64,000 bases of DNA from Peromyscus leucopus (taxonomy: Eukaryota > Chordata > Mammalia > Rodentia > Cricetidae), in contig NC_051063.1 of assembly GCF_004664715.2 (NCBI RefSeq), positions 116,298,829 through 116,362,828 on the forward strand, read 5' to 3'. The notes beneath the pieces were generated by a model. It had not been told where the DNA came from and ran no database searches. It worked only from the letters and a program-made list of their open reading frames with translations. Positions within the stretch are counted from its first letter, which is position 1, and each line of letters begins with the position of its first letter. Both the position numbers and the translations under genes were made by a program. Below are positions 25,748-36,813 of the stretch, piece by piece.

Positions 25748-25958
25748 TGGGTCTGTGAGATGGCTCAGCAGTTAAAGGCTCTTGCTGCTTAGCCCTAGAC
25801 ATGCATTCAGTCCCTAGACCCTACATGCGAAACAGAGAAGACAAACTCCTACAGCTTATCCTCTGACCTCCACAAGTGTGCTATAGTATGTGTGCATGTG
25901 TATTTGTATGTGTGTGTTTGTGTGTTCAAACACATGCGTACAAAATAAGTAAATAACT
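25748..25958 (+). repeat. B2/B3 SINE
   Basis: 'ggtctgtgagatggctcagcagttaaaggc' is a B2-like tRNA head. 'cttatcctctgacctccacaagtgtgc' and an imperfect TGTG tail follow. It lies about 220 bp upstream of the exon 2 acceptor in transcript sense. Confidence 0.88.
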
Positions 25959-26196
25959 GTGAAAATTATGAAATATTTATTGAGAAAGTACTGTGTAGTA
26001 TGCAATATTCTATAAATCTGCTTATATGGTATCTTAGTAGGTGTATGTGATTATTTACATTAAATTAATTAATGCTGAATAAAATTTGAAATTCAGTCTA
26101 TGAGTCACAGTAGTTAGCTACATTTCAAATATTCAGTAATTACATAAAGTCTTCTTTGAAGTTCAGGGTAAGATGAGAGATTAGAAGCTGTGTCTG

Positions 26197-26349
26197 AGCC
26201 AGTTGCTGGTGGCTTACCCCTTTAATCCCAGCACTCTAGGAAGGCATAAGCAGGCATATCTTTATGAGTTCGAGGCCAACCTTGTTACAAAGCAGTTCCA
26301 GGACAGCCAGAGAGCTGTTACACAGATAAATCCTGTCTCAAAAAATAAA

Positions 26350-26383
<34 letters not shown>

Positions 26384-26396
26384 AAAAACCAAAACA
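26197..26396 (+). mobile_element. B1 SINE with 14-bp target duplication
   Basis: B1 body with 'tttaatcccagcactctagg', 'gagttcgaggccaacc' and 'cctgtctcaaaa', then a run of about 31 A. The duplication AGAAGCTGTGTCTG lies at 26183-26196 and 26397-26410. Confidence 0.93.
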
Positions 26397-26410
26397 AGAA
26401 GCTGTGTCTG

Positions 26411-27559
26411 TGAAATTGGATTGAAAAAAAAAGTTACTATAAAAAGCAATAGATCCTATTCCTGTAAGAGAAAGAGCTATGGAAAACAGAAATATACTTT
26501 GGTAGATTTTTTTGCCCACAAAGCAGACAACATTCCAGCCAAGCCACACTGTCTGTATGTACCCTGGCAAATTCAACTGTAGCTACCTGGGAAGAGGGTT
26601 CACAGGCAAACAACAATGTAAGAGGTAGAGAGAGACAGTCTTGATTTTAGAAACTAGAGGGTGGACATATATTTCAGGGAAAGGTGGCCAGAGTACAGCC
26701 AGCTGCGGAGGTGGAGGAAGTGTGGCAGAGGTGTGTAAAGCTGAGAGGAGCTCAGCACTCTCACACCCACTCCTGCCCTTGGCCTGAATGAACTAAAGCT
26801 CAAAGGACCTTGAGAGTGGAACTTAGTACAGTGTCCTGATGGGTACAACAAAGCTTCAAGCAGAACAGGCTGAAGAGAGCATCAGGAGTGTGAACCTGAA
26901 GTTGAAACTTTTCAAGAGTCCTCAACCTATACTCCTGCCACTGCCTAGATAAGCTATGAGACTTGGTATGGTATTCAGATAGACTCCATAAAAGGTAAAC
27001 AAGGGGCAGGTCTCCCAAACTCTTTCACAATCTCAATCACAGAAAGTTCTGACAAAATGAATGATCTTCAAATCACCAGAGACAAAGTTGTAAAGGGACA
27101 GCAGGTGTCACAGACTGGAAATTTGGCAGAAAGTGGACTTCAGCTACACATTTTTTTTCTCACTTGCAAGGACAAACTGATGTACCTTGTTTGAATTTTT
27201 GACACTATAAATCTCCCCTACCCACCTATGAAGACTGGTTCAAAAGACAATACAAGGTGAAGAAGAAACTATATCTTCCCAACTAGTACTCATAATGCCT
27301 TCTTCTATTTCACTGAAGAGCTATTATCATCATCATCATCATTATTTACACTTTTATAAATTAATTGTTTTAATCTGGATCTCAGGGTTTTTTTTTTAAA
27401 GCTTTTATAACTGTCCTTCCTTTCTCTATACCTACTCTAAAATATTTTCTCTGGTAATTCTCATAATTATATTTCATATATTTTCCTTCTTATTATTCTA
27501 TCTTTCCCTCTTCCACACTCTCTCTTCACCTCACTCTTAAATATTGATACCCTTACCTC
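26411..27559. other. Unassigned intron 1 sequence
   Basis: A short (ATC)n tract lies at about 27325-27344. No gene or repeat family is recognised. Confidence 0.5.
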
Positions 27560-29283
27560 TAAAGGCATTACAAAATATAGTCTTTTAGCAAGTACCCGAG
27601 AAGCCCTGTCTCTGAACTCTGTCAGAACTTAAGCAAGAGAACAAATTATCTTCTTCTGAACATTAAGATTGAGAATACTATTAAATCTGAGGCTGTGGTT
27701 GGTTTCCCCTCTAAACAACATTCTAGAACATAAACCTAAGTAAAGACAGATCACCAGGGAACAAACATAAAAATAAAAATAAAAACAATAGAAAAAATAG
27801 GAAAAAAATAAAAGCTGAGAATACCTCTAATTTAACAGAAGTGTGAAGTACAAATGTATGAAACAATCCACTCTGACATTTCCACAATCTCCCAACTCTT
27901 CAAAGAAACCAAAGATAATGAGATTCAAAAAATGCTAGAGAAAGAGCTCAGAGTCCTGTGTTAAAAAAAAAAAAAAAAGATTAGAGACTACAATGAAAAC
28001 TGAAGAAAGCATATGAATGAAGTAAGGAAATTGGAACCTGGACAGCAAAGATACTAAAGTAGATAAAACAGTAACTTGGAGAAGAAATTCAAATATCAAA
28101 TACTTGGAGAACAATTTCAGAAAGGATACTGAAACTCCAAAAAGAGAACCAAATAGAAATTTTAGAAATTAAAGAACAAAATCAATCAAATAAAGAACAG
28201 TGAGAAGTATGTTCAACAGAGAATCCCAAGCAGAAGATTCTATTCAGGAACAAAGGACAAAGCTGGGAAAATAACAAATTCACTTATGTAAATATGAAAT
28301 TAATGAACATGATCAAAACGCCCAAGAACTATTGGATGTGTTCAAGATACAGAATCTAAGAATCCATGAGGTACAAAATGGATCTGGTGAAGCCTAGAGA
28401 AATAGAAAATATATTAAATTATAAGAGAAATTTTCCCATACCTGGAGAGATATTTAAACGTAAGAGGCATTTAGAACCTTCAAATAGATATGACTAGAGA
28501 AGAATTCACCACAATATACCTGCTGAAATGTCAAAATTACCAAAAAAACAAAACCCAAAAGAACATTGAAAGCTGAAAGTTAAACATGTCAACTCATTAC
28601 ATAGACAAATATATCAGAATAACATCAGCTCTCACATCAGCAACCTTCAGACCCAGTGTGAAGCTTCATCACTTCAGAATTGCTATTCTAATATTATTCT
28701 AATATGTTCATTGAGACTTTGGGTCTTACTAATCTCATTGCATACCGTCTTTTACTTGCAAGTGTTTTACAATATAGGTTGAGTTATTAAAAAGAAAAGC
28801 CGTGTAAGCATGAAATGCTTTGTTTTAAACCCCCAAAGCAAAAAAAAAAAAAAAAATTGCTATGCACAAGAAAGTCATCTCTTAAAACTGACAGACAATT
28901 AAAAACCATTTCAAGATAAGAACAAATTAAGTTACTTAAGACAATCAGGCCAACAACGCAAACAAGGTTAAAAAGGGAAACTACATAGTGAAAGAAGAAA
29001 CAGATTCATCAGTGAGCACACAGGAAATAATACAATTTGTTTTAGGAATAGATAAAAGATGAGAATTGGTCAGGGATCAATCATGTACAACACAGTAAAG
29101 CAGAAAACCCCAAAATGAACAGACGGGAGGAAGAACCAACAGCCAAAGAAAAGCATGAGAATATCAAATCCCTCTCAGCAACAACCTGAAATGCAAACAG
29201 ACTCAACTCACCAATAGAAAAGAAATAGGTCAACTGATGGATTAAAAACAATATTCAGCTAAAATCAATAATAAAGTCCATTA
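27560..29283 (+). mobile_element. Decayed LINE, HAL1/L1 ORF1-like
   Basis: Long A-rich plus-strand sequence has ORF1-like phrases: 'gagaaagagctcagagtcc', 'atagacaaatatatcagaataacatc', and 'aaatgcaaacagactcaactcaccaatagaaaag' ending in 'gatggattaaaaacaatattc'. I associate these with HAL1/L1M-type elements. All frames are broken. The subfamily is uncertain and the segments may not be contiguous. Confidence 0.5.
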
Positions 29284-29302
29284 CTTTATGTACTCATTTT
29301 TT

Positions 29303-29475
29303 GTTCTTTTGTTGTTGTTGTTGTTTGTTTGTTTTTTGAGACAGAGTTTCTCTGTGTAGCTTTGCACCTTTCCTGGATCTTGCTCTGTAGACCAGGTTGA
29401 CCTCAAACTCACAGAGATCCACCTGCCTCTGCCTCCCGAGTGCTGGGATTAAAGGCATGCGCCACCACCAACCAG
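29303..29475 (-). mobile_element. B1 SINE with 19-bp target duplication
   Basis: Reverse B1 with T/GTTT-rich tail at left, 'gagacagagtttctctgtgtagctttgc', and 'gggattaaaggcatgcgccaccacc'. A perfect 19-bp duplication starting CTTTATGTACTC flanks it at 29284-29302 and 29476-29494. It inserted at the end of the LINE remnant. Confidence 0.95.
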
Positions 29476-29569
29476 CTTTATGTACTCATTTTTTAAATTC
29501 TTACAGAGAGCAAATTTTTTAAATAACCACTATATTTAGTGGCTGTTACATTATATGATGACAATACAG

Positions 29570-29760
29570 AATATTTGAATCAACACAGGTCATTGTACTG
29601 AGCTATAGTGCTCTGAACACTTGACATGCAATGATGTTAAAAATCTGTGTTCTTGGGAGTTTATATTTTAGTGGAAAGACGGATTAACAATTAAAGTATG
29701 TAGTATTATAAGGAAACATCCAAAATCTATTTCTATCAAAGGTAATAAAACTAGTTAGTA
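29570..29760 (+). repeat. L2-like remnant
   Basis: 'gtgttcttgggagtttatattttagtggaaagac...taacaattaaag' resembles the LINE2 3' phrase 'catggagcttacattctagtgggg'. It is old and weakly conserved. Confidence 0.45.
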
Positions 29761-29862
29761 TACTCTATATGTTTACTTCCCATCAAAAATATAATTTATA
29801 CAAATGACCATGAAAGTATAATTATTATCTTCACTGTTTAGTTTCTTATCATTATTCATGTT

Positions 29863-29945
29863 ATGGAGATTAGGATCAAATCTATATTAGGAGTGTTAGG
29901 TAAGCAACTCTACCACAGGACTATGTTCTCAACCACTATCCCTAG
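29863..29945 (-). repeat. ID-like SINE remnant
   Basis: 'ggagattaggatcaaat', 'ggtaagcaactctaccac' and 'aaccactatcccta' match the reversed ID body at low identity. Confidence 0.6.
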
Positions 29946-29949
29946 TTGA

Positions 29950-30070
29950 AAATGAGAAAATTGAGAATTGGAACATCTGTGTAGTTTGCACAATTAAAAC
30001 AGATGGTGAGTTTGCAGAGTCAGAATTCAAACCTCAGCTGCCTGATTCCAAAGCCATGTTATCCACCAAC
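29950..30070 (-). repeat. MIR-like remnant
   Basis: 'aaaatgagaaaattgagaat', 'gagtttgcagagtcagaattcaaacctcagctgcctgattccaaagcc' follows a reversed MIR (mammalian 'agagccagaattcgaacccaggt'). Confidence 0.6.
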
Positions 30071-30129
30071 ATCAAGTACTTTCAGCTTCTAAACCACACT
30101 CTTGAGCTAACTTGACTCCAGATTTATGT

Positions 30130-30260
30130 TCCAGAAAGAGCCAACTCAATCCAATTTTACAGATACTTGCTGGGGATCTTTAGAATCTGTGCCAGGCTCT
30201 GGTCTGTGTCCTCACAATATAACAGTGAACCAAACAGTCTCTCCATTAAGGAGTCTGCAA
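30130..30260 (+). repeat. L2-like remnant
   Basis: 'gccaggctctggtctgtgtc' followed by 'aacagtgaaccaaacagtct' and 'attaaggagtctgcaa' parallels the LINE2 3' end. Confidence 0.5.
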
Positions 30261-32421
30261 CCCATTAGACAAAGAAATGAGCCTGGTATTGAAGAAAATC
30301 ATTTTCTTTTAAAGAATAGATTGGTTTGGGAATTAGTTGCAGTTGGCCAGAATCAGTTTTGCTCTGAAAATCTTTCTAATGAGTACTGGCAAGTTTCTTA
30401 TGCTTTCTCAATTAAGCCCTCCTCATCTGGAAAGTGTCTCTAAGACTTAGAAGAACAGTTTTGTGCAGATGGAGTGTATTAACATAGACTAAGCACTCAA
30501 CAGTCAAAATTTCTTTATTATGCTTAAAACATAATAGAAATATGATATAAGTTCTATAAACAGTGTTCAGAATTTAAGGCAAAACACTATTATAGGTACT
30601 TCAGCAGAGACAAAAAGTGAGAAAAATCCTATTACCTTTAATTATGTCCACTAGTGATTTCTGTAGGCAGTGACTAACGATGGATGGATTTTTATTTTAT
30701 AAGCCCCAAACCTTTATTTACAATGGATCGTAAAATTATATAAACCAGAACAAAAATAGGTATGCATCTGTTTTCTTAGATAGAATAAAATATTTGAAAT
30801 ACAATGTATTTAGGAAAATGAATGTCAACACAACCTCAAAAATACTTTAGATAAATTTAGAACACAAGAATTTGTGCTAGCAAATTTTAATTCGAAGTAA
30901 TGAATGTTTTGTAGATTGTTTTCACACTAGGATTAAAGAAAGGATGCTTTCCTAAACACGTCATGGGAACGGATGGAACTCGACGGCTCTTGCCTTAGTC
31001 TCTGAGCACTTGCTCATGAATGTGTGCTGGAGAACAGCATTTCATCAGGATCTGCACTTGACAGTCTGATAGTTCTTACATTGGTTGCACCACAGAGAAA
31101 TTTGAAGCTGTTTTCATAGTCATTCAGTCAATGAAGAAGAAGGGTAAAACATTTTTCATATGACACACAACCCTCGGATGAACTTCCCTTTTCCCCAAAT
31201 GACCTCTCTTTTTTTTCTTTTTTAATGCATGATACAAATAATGATCTCCTTTGATACTGTTCAGGGTGGGGTATGACATTTCAGAACAAAAGGGAAAAAA
31301 GCCTTCTGTGATCATTCAGAACTCTGAGGGCCTCTAGGCTTGTTAAGGATGTCTTATGATCTCTCTAGAGATCTAACCAGATGAAGGGCAGTCATGGGTT
31401 ATTCAACAATCTACTTGTCCAGGGGTTTGCAAAATACATGGCTCCCAAGAATGAAGATTTTACATTTTAACATATGGACGAAGATTATATTCATAATGTG
31501 CAAAAAGCACCATACGGTATCTTACCCTGACTGGCATTTTAAAAGGACAATGAGTGTAAGAAAGTGTGTGAGTGAATGGATCAGAAAGAAGTAGAAGGCG
31601 ACTTTTCTAGACAGAAAAGATCTTTGTATGTGGAGGTCATTGGGCCAACCCACTGGGAAAGTCTGTATTTTTGACATTCCACGAAGGGGTCACAGGCAGA
31701 CCGGAGCAGTTCTGGCTCTCACATCTTAGCCTTCCTCTGTCAGCTGACAACCCTCTCTGCTACTTCTTGTTAAAAATGAGAATCATGTGAGCCTCAGCGA
31801 GTGCCTACTTGTAGGTAGAACAGAAACTTGTCACATCTATCCTAAGCAAATTTACTTTAAAACAAAACAAAGACTACAATTCAAAACCCATCTCTGCATA
31901 ACACCACTCACTCAACACACATTTACTGGACAGCTACTTAACTCTGTGCCACTCATACGTAGGGCTTCTGGACATGAGAAGTTTCTTAAACAAGGAGAGT
32001 CATACTTGGCTTTTCTACTGAAAGCCTACTTCACCAGGTGGAACAACACTTTCCTTATACCCTCTGAACACACACACTCCATCATAATATGGATATGGCT
32101 CATGATTCTACTCCATGCTTTGAGGGATGTGAAATTGTAAACACATTTCTTTAAGGAGTCAAAAGACACAGGCCTTAATTTTATCACTAGTGGTCTTAAA
32201 CAAACCAAGATAACTTTAAACAAATGTTTCTCTCTGAATCTAGATAGGGCTGATCGTTAAGGTCCCCCAGCTGCTCTCTTTTCTAAGATTTAGTCAAACC
32301 TTGGCTCTGTTTTTTAACAGCCTGAAATACTTACCTTGGTGTCACAAGCTCAGGTAAAAATATATACAAATGTCACAACCATAATGTGTATTTAATGGTA
32401 TTTTTACTTAATAATGAGTGT
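30261..32421. other. Unassigned intron 1 sequence
   Basis: No recognised repeat or exon. Frames of 105 codons (30126-30443) and 117 codons (31787-32140) lack identifiable domains. Confidence 0.5.
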
Positions 32422-32766
32422 TCTTGTTTGTTTCCTGTTGCTGTGATAAAATACTAACCAAATCAACCAGATGAAAAGGGTTTATTTGGTTTTAGATTCA
32501 TCTTCAAAGGAAATCAAGGAAGGGAGGCAAGGCAGGAATCTGGAGTCAGTAACTGGAGCAGAGATCACTGAGAAATGCTGCTTACCAGCTTGCTTTAAGG
32601 TTCTGAATCTGCTAGCATTTTTAAAGTCTGGGCCTACTTGCCTGCAGATCAGGCAGTACTGCCCACAGTAGGCTAGGCCCTCCTACATCAATTTACAATT
32701 GAAGTTCCCTCTTGCCAGGTGACTCTAGGCTTCTTTCAAGTTGACAGCTAAAGCTAACTATTAGTA
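32422..32766 (-). repeat. Dispersed rodent repeat, family F (reverse copy)
   Basis: 'gtttcctgttgctgtgataaaatac' at the left end and 'ccaggtgactctaggcttctttcaagttgaca' at the right are the reverse complement of the family seen at 41737-42060. Confidence 0.75.
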
Positions 32767-33304
32767 CCCTAGATGTTCTCACTAGGAACAGCCAAGCAGT
32801 GAGTCTCCTAAACAGGCATAAAACCTATACAGAAGTATAGAAGGTTATAATCTACAAAACATTCATTACTTCATATTGAATTTCACCATTACATCATCTT
32901 GTGTTCAAAATTAATCTAAAGTATTTTTTGAGGTTATGTTAGCATGCATTTCCCTAAATACATTGCATTTTCAGTATTTTATTCTTTCTAAGAAAAGTGA
33001 TGTGTACCTACTTTTGTGATTCAATGTAAATAAAGGTTTGGGCTCATAAAATAAAAATATGCCCTTTATTAGTCCCTGCCTCCAGCAATCACTAGTAGAC
33101 AAGTTAGAGGTAATAGGATTTTGTTCACTTTTTTTTTGTCTCTTCTTAAGTACCTGTAATAGTGTTTTGTCTTAAATTCTGATCCAAAACTGTTTTTAGA
33201 GCTTTGTATCATATTTCTATTAGGTTTTTAACATAGTAAAGAAATTGTGACTGCTGAGTGCTTAGTCTACTTTTGTCTGCTGGGTGCGTTCCATCTGCAC
33301 AAAA
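32767..33304. other. Unassigned intron 1 sequence
   Basis: No recognised feature. Confidence 0.5.
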
Positions 33305-33315
33305 TGGTCTCCATA

Positions 33316-33319
<4 letters not shown>

Positions 33320-33352
<33 letters not shown>

Positions 33353-33499
33353 ATTTTCGAGACAGGGTTTCTCTGCATAGCTTTACGCCTTTCCTGGAGC
33401 TCACTTGGTAGCCCAGGCTGGCCTCGAACTCACAGAGATCCGCCTGGCTCTGCCTCCCGAGTGCTGGGATTAAAGGCGTGCGCCACCACCGCCCGGCAT
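33320..33499 (-). mobile_element. Young B1 SINE with 15-bp target duplication
   Basis: Reverse B1 with a poly-T of about 30, a nearly undecayed body and CpG-rich 'gcgtgcgccaccaccgcccggc' end. Perfect duplication TGGTCTCCATATTCT lies at 33305-33319 and 33500-33514. Frames on both strands here are SINE translations. Confidence 0.97.
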
Positions 33500-33719
33500 T
33501 GGTCTCCATATTCTTATAGACAATATCCAGATGAGGAGGGCTGAATTGAGAAAGTACAGAGACTCACCCAAACTTAGCAGATGCTTTTAGCCAACTGACC
33601 CTAACCCACCAGTTTGTGACCCAGATTAGTCTGTTCACCATAATGGGTCTCAGTTTTCTTACTCTTTACTACAAACTACATTTGTTACTGTTTCTGGCAA
33701 TCTGGCAGCTGTAAGAGCC

Positions 33720-34075
33720 AATATGATTAAGTTCACAGGAACTGGAATTGCCCACCATACAAGTATCTAGGCTTGCCTATGAAGGATTATCTGGATGAGG
33801 TTGAGGTGAAACAACAACAACAAAAATTAACTGAGGACAGCACCATAACAAGAGCTAGGGTCCTTCTCTATAAAGGAGAAAGTGAGCTGAATCCTGGTAT
33901 TTACTGTTTTTGATTCCTGAGTGGGACTGCAATGTGACCAGCCACCTCCTGCTCCTGCCACCACGTGTGCCAAGCTGAACTCTATGTCATGGAAGTGGAT
34001 GCAAATGAACGCATCCTTAAGTCGCTTCGATCAGGTATTTTACCAGAGAAAGGAGACAAGCAATTGACCCAGCAG
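33720..34075 (+). repeat. Dispersed rodent repeat, family F
   Basis: 'gaaggattatctggatgaggttgagg', 'ctataaaggagaaagtgagctgaatcc', 'aatgtgaccagccacctcctgctcctgcc' and 'ccttaagtcgcttcgatcaggtattttac' follow the family F order. The apparent frame at 33965-34294 begins inside it and is not evidence for a gene. Confidence 0.7.
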
Positions 34076-34461
34076 GTGCATAGTTGTCCCCCTCCCACCA
34101 CCCCTGTTCGCCCATCTGATTCATGGTGTCACTTACACAACCACCACAACGAACTGTCAGGCTATCTTCCAACACACTTTATTTTCCCATCCACAGAGTC
34201 TCTATTACCCACCCCAAATTCCGTTTCTGAAGTGGCTCTTAACTCTGCCACCCCCTATCCATCAAAATCGCCACTGCTCAGCAGAGCCACGTAGACCATC
34301 ACCTGGATCCTTGGTAGGTCTTTTACTGTCCCTTATCACTTTCTTGCTACCAAGATATAAATATAAGTAAGTGTGAGTTTAACTGTACCAATACAAGTCT
34401 TCCAACAATTTCAATGTGGTAGCATTTTTAAGAAATCTGAAGTATCTATAGAATACCTATT
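34076..34461. other. Unassigned intron 1 sequence
   Basis: A C-rich start is followed by no recognised feature. Confidence 0.5.
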
Positions 34462-34476
34462 CCTGTCCTATACTCT

Positions 34477-34653
34477 GTTTTTGTTTGGTTGGTTTTTGGC
34501 ATTTTGTTTTTTGAGACAGGGTTTCTCTGCGTAGCTTTGGCGCTTTTCCTCGAGCTCACTCTGTAGACCAGGCTGGCCTCGAACTCACAGAGATCCACCT
34601 GGCTCTGCCTCCCTCATGTGAGATTAAAGGCATGCTCCGCCACCACCACCTGG
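34477..34653 (-). mobile_element. B1 SINE with near-perfect target duplication
   Basis: Reverse B1 'gagacagggtttctctgcgtagc...ccaggctggcctcgaactcacagag'. Flanks CCTGTCCTATACTCT (34462-34476) and CCTGTCCTACACTCT (34654-34668) differ at one base. A small deletion or substitution changes 'gagtgctggg' to 'catgtg'. Confidence 0.93.
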
Positions 34654-34668
34654 CCTGTCCTACACTCT

Positions 34669-36236
34669 TTAGAGAAGTATTTAGTGTGGAGCCTAGAAGT
34701 CTCCACTTTTAAACACCCTCTAGGTGACATTAACATATGCCCAAGTCTTATAACTCCAGTTTTATTATGAACTACCCACAAAAGGTAATTCTTACCCTTA
34801 TTCTTTGTCATTTTGGTTGTTCATTATCCACACAAATTTAAGGAAAAATATTTTTATTAACACTATACATAATACTGTATGTCTTTTGTCTCCATCTACT
34901 TTTACAACTTCATCTCACTTCCTTCAAAATGCAGTCTGGCCCAATCATATTGGAAAATTCATCTCCCTAAGAGTCTTAGGCAGCTTTTATGTGAGCACTA
35001 GGGATTTGAACTCGGGCCCCAATGTTTGCACGGCAAGCTCTCTTACTCTTTGAACCATCTCCCCAGCCCCACACCGTTGTCTTAGCCTACATCGTGATTC
35101 CCTATTATTCACGTGTATATTCATGCTGCAACCCCTCTCATGGCACTGAAAAATCTCCGAGAGCAGGTTAGTCGTGTTTTGACGCTGTAAAGCTCGAGGG
35201 CCATTTCTTCCTCTTTTGGATACAGTGAGAGAACAGAATGCGATAATGAAAATAAATTGAGTTGAAAGTTTCATTTTTTCTACAATCCATCAGCATATAT
35301 TCACAAGCCACTGGTACATGCTGGCATACTTACTTCATAGTCAACTCTCATTTCCAGTGAATAAATAATGTGTTCATTGGAGGAGAAAAATCAACATTAT
35401 TCTACCAAGGTCACGTTCATATCTGTTACAATAAGTTTTAGACTAGAAAGCTATATACTTTTGTAGCCATTCTCATCCTTAAGGAATTGTCCCTTGTGAT
35501 GAATTTACTATAAACAGTATTTTGGGGGAGTTATGGTCCAATCATAAGATCTAAAGGGGACATAAATATACTCTCTGTACTTATATGGCTAGTATGTGAA
35601 AAGAAGGAAACCAATATAAAAAATCAAAAGTAAATATAGCTATTTCACAATGCTCTAAAAGAAAAATAATCAAATTATTTAGTTCCTGCTGTAGTGAAAA
35701 GAACACTAAGCTGTCAATACAGAAAGCTTGTTCTGAAGGCTTAGAGAAACCCATGTACTCCAATAGATAACATCTTATGAAAGTTTTCTTGTTTTTAGTT
35801 GCCTCAGTGCTCATCTGGTGGAAGGATTTTAATCTCTTCTCTCCTCACTATTTTTCCCTGATATGCCAGTGACAGACAGGTATCTATTAATCACTAGTTT
35901 TCCTCATTTAGGCATAGGTTACACTTAGTACCAACCTCTTATAATCACCCCTGAAACACTACCAATTGATCCACAACCATGATCAAATTTCTATCATCCC
36001 ATGACCAGCTTTGAACTCTGTATAGTTAAAGTTCATTAAGGTTCATCTGCTGCGTGAAGCAGACACTCTATGTTGTGACTGGGCAGTAAGAGTCTCCTAA
36101 AAGGGTTCAAGTACTGAAAGCCTGAGCTTTACCCCAGCTGAGGAGACTGGATCATTAAGTTACTGGTTTCATATAGCCAAGGATGATTTCACACTGAACA
36201 GAGATGAGACCTGGCTGGAAGAAGACTTTCTGTGGG
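34669..36236. other. Mostly unassigned; B3-like fragment near 34990-35070
   Basis: 'gagcactagggatttgaactcgggccccaatg...ctctttgaaccatctccccagcccc' at 34990-35070 is a reverse B2/B3 head. The rest shows no recognised feature. Confidence 0.55.
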
Positions 36237-36282
36237 CCTCTCTCTCTCTCTTTCTTTCCCTCTCTCTCTCTTCCTCTCTCTC
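36237..36282. repeat. (CT)n pyrimidine tract
   Basis: CT-rich simple sequence next to a family G element. Confidence 0.9.
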
Positions 36283-36294
36283 CATGTATATAGT

Positions 36295-36643
36295 GATGTT
36301 TTAAATAAGAATGGCCTCCATAGGATCATAAATTTGAATGCTAAGTTATGAGGGAGTAGCACTATTTGAGAAGGATTAGCAAGTGTGGCCTTGTAGAGGA
36401 GTTGTGGTCTTGTTGAAGGGTGTGTGTCACTGGAGGTGGACTTTGAGGTTTCAAAAGCCCATGCCAGGACTAGTCTCTCTGTGCTCGTGGATCAGGATGT
36501 AGAACTCTTAGCTACTTCTCCAGTGCCATTTCTTCCCGCCACCATGGTCTCTGAAACTGTACACAAGACTCCAATTAAATGCTTTATTTTATAAGAGTTG
36601 CCTTGGTCATGGTCTCTTCACAGCCATGGAAAAGTAACTAAGA
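36295..36643 (+). repeat. Dispersed rodent repeat, family G
   Basis: 'aagaatggcctccataggatcataaatttgaatgc', 'gtgtgtcactggaggtggactttgaggtttc' and 'gccttggtcatggtctcttcacag' give the full family order, as at 178. Confidence 0.85.
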
Positions 36644-36683
36644 TGTCTGCATGTGTGTTTGGGGCGGGCGGGGGGGTGGAGTA

Positions 36684-36760
36684 GGTGTGGTCTTGTTGGA
36701 GGAGGTGTGGCCGTGTTGGAGGAAGTGTGTCAATGAAGGTGGGCTTTGAGGTTTCATATT
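36684..36760 (+). repeat. Partial duplicate of family G core
   Basis: 'ggtcttgttggaggaggtgtggccgtgttggaggaagtgtgtcaatgaaggtgggctttgaggtttc' repeats the central part of the preceding element, with an internal duplication of the 'gtgttggagga' unit. Confidence 0.7.
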
Positions 36761-36766
36761 TAAGTG

Positions 36767-36768
<2 letters not shown>

Positions 36769-36810
<42 letters not shown>
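36769..36810. repeat. (GT)n microsatellite
   Basis: About 21 GT units. Confidence 0.95.

Positions 36811-36813
<3 letters not shown>

Noticed and set aside
33267..33544. Frames on both strands resembling a repeated protein (also at 38562-38941, 42159-42417, 55231-55620)
   Set aside because: The shared peptide 'SRVLGLKACATT' and its opposite-strand counterpart are translations of B1 SINEs.
33965..34294. 109-codon frame suggestive of an exon
   Set aside because: It begins inside a family F repeat and continues into C-rich unassigned sequence, with no domain.
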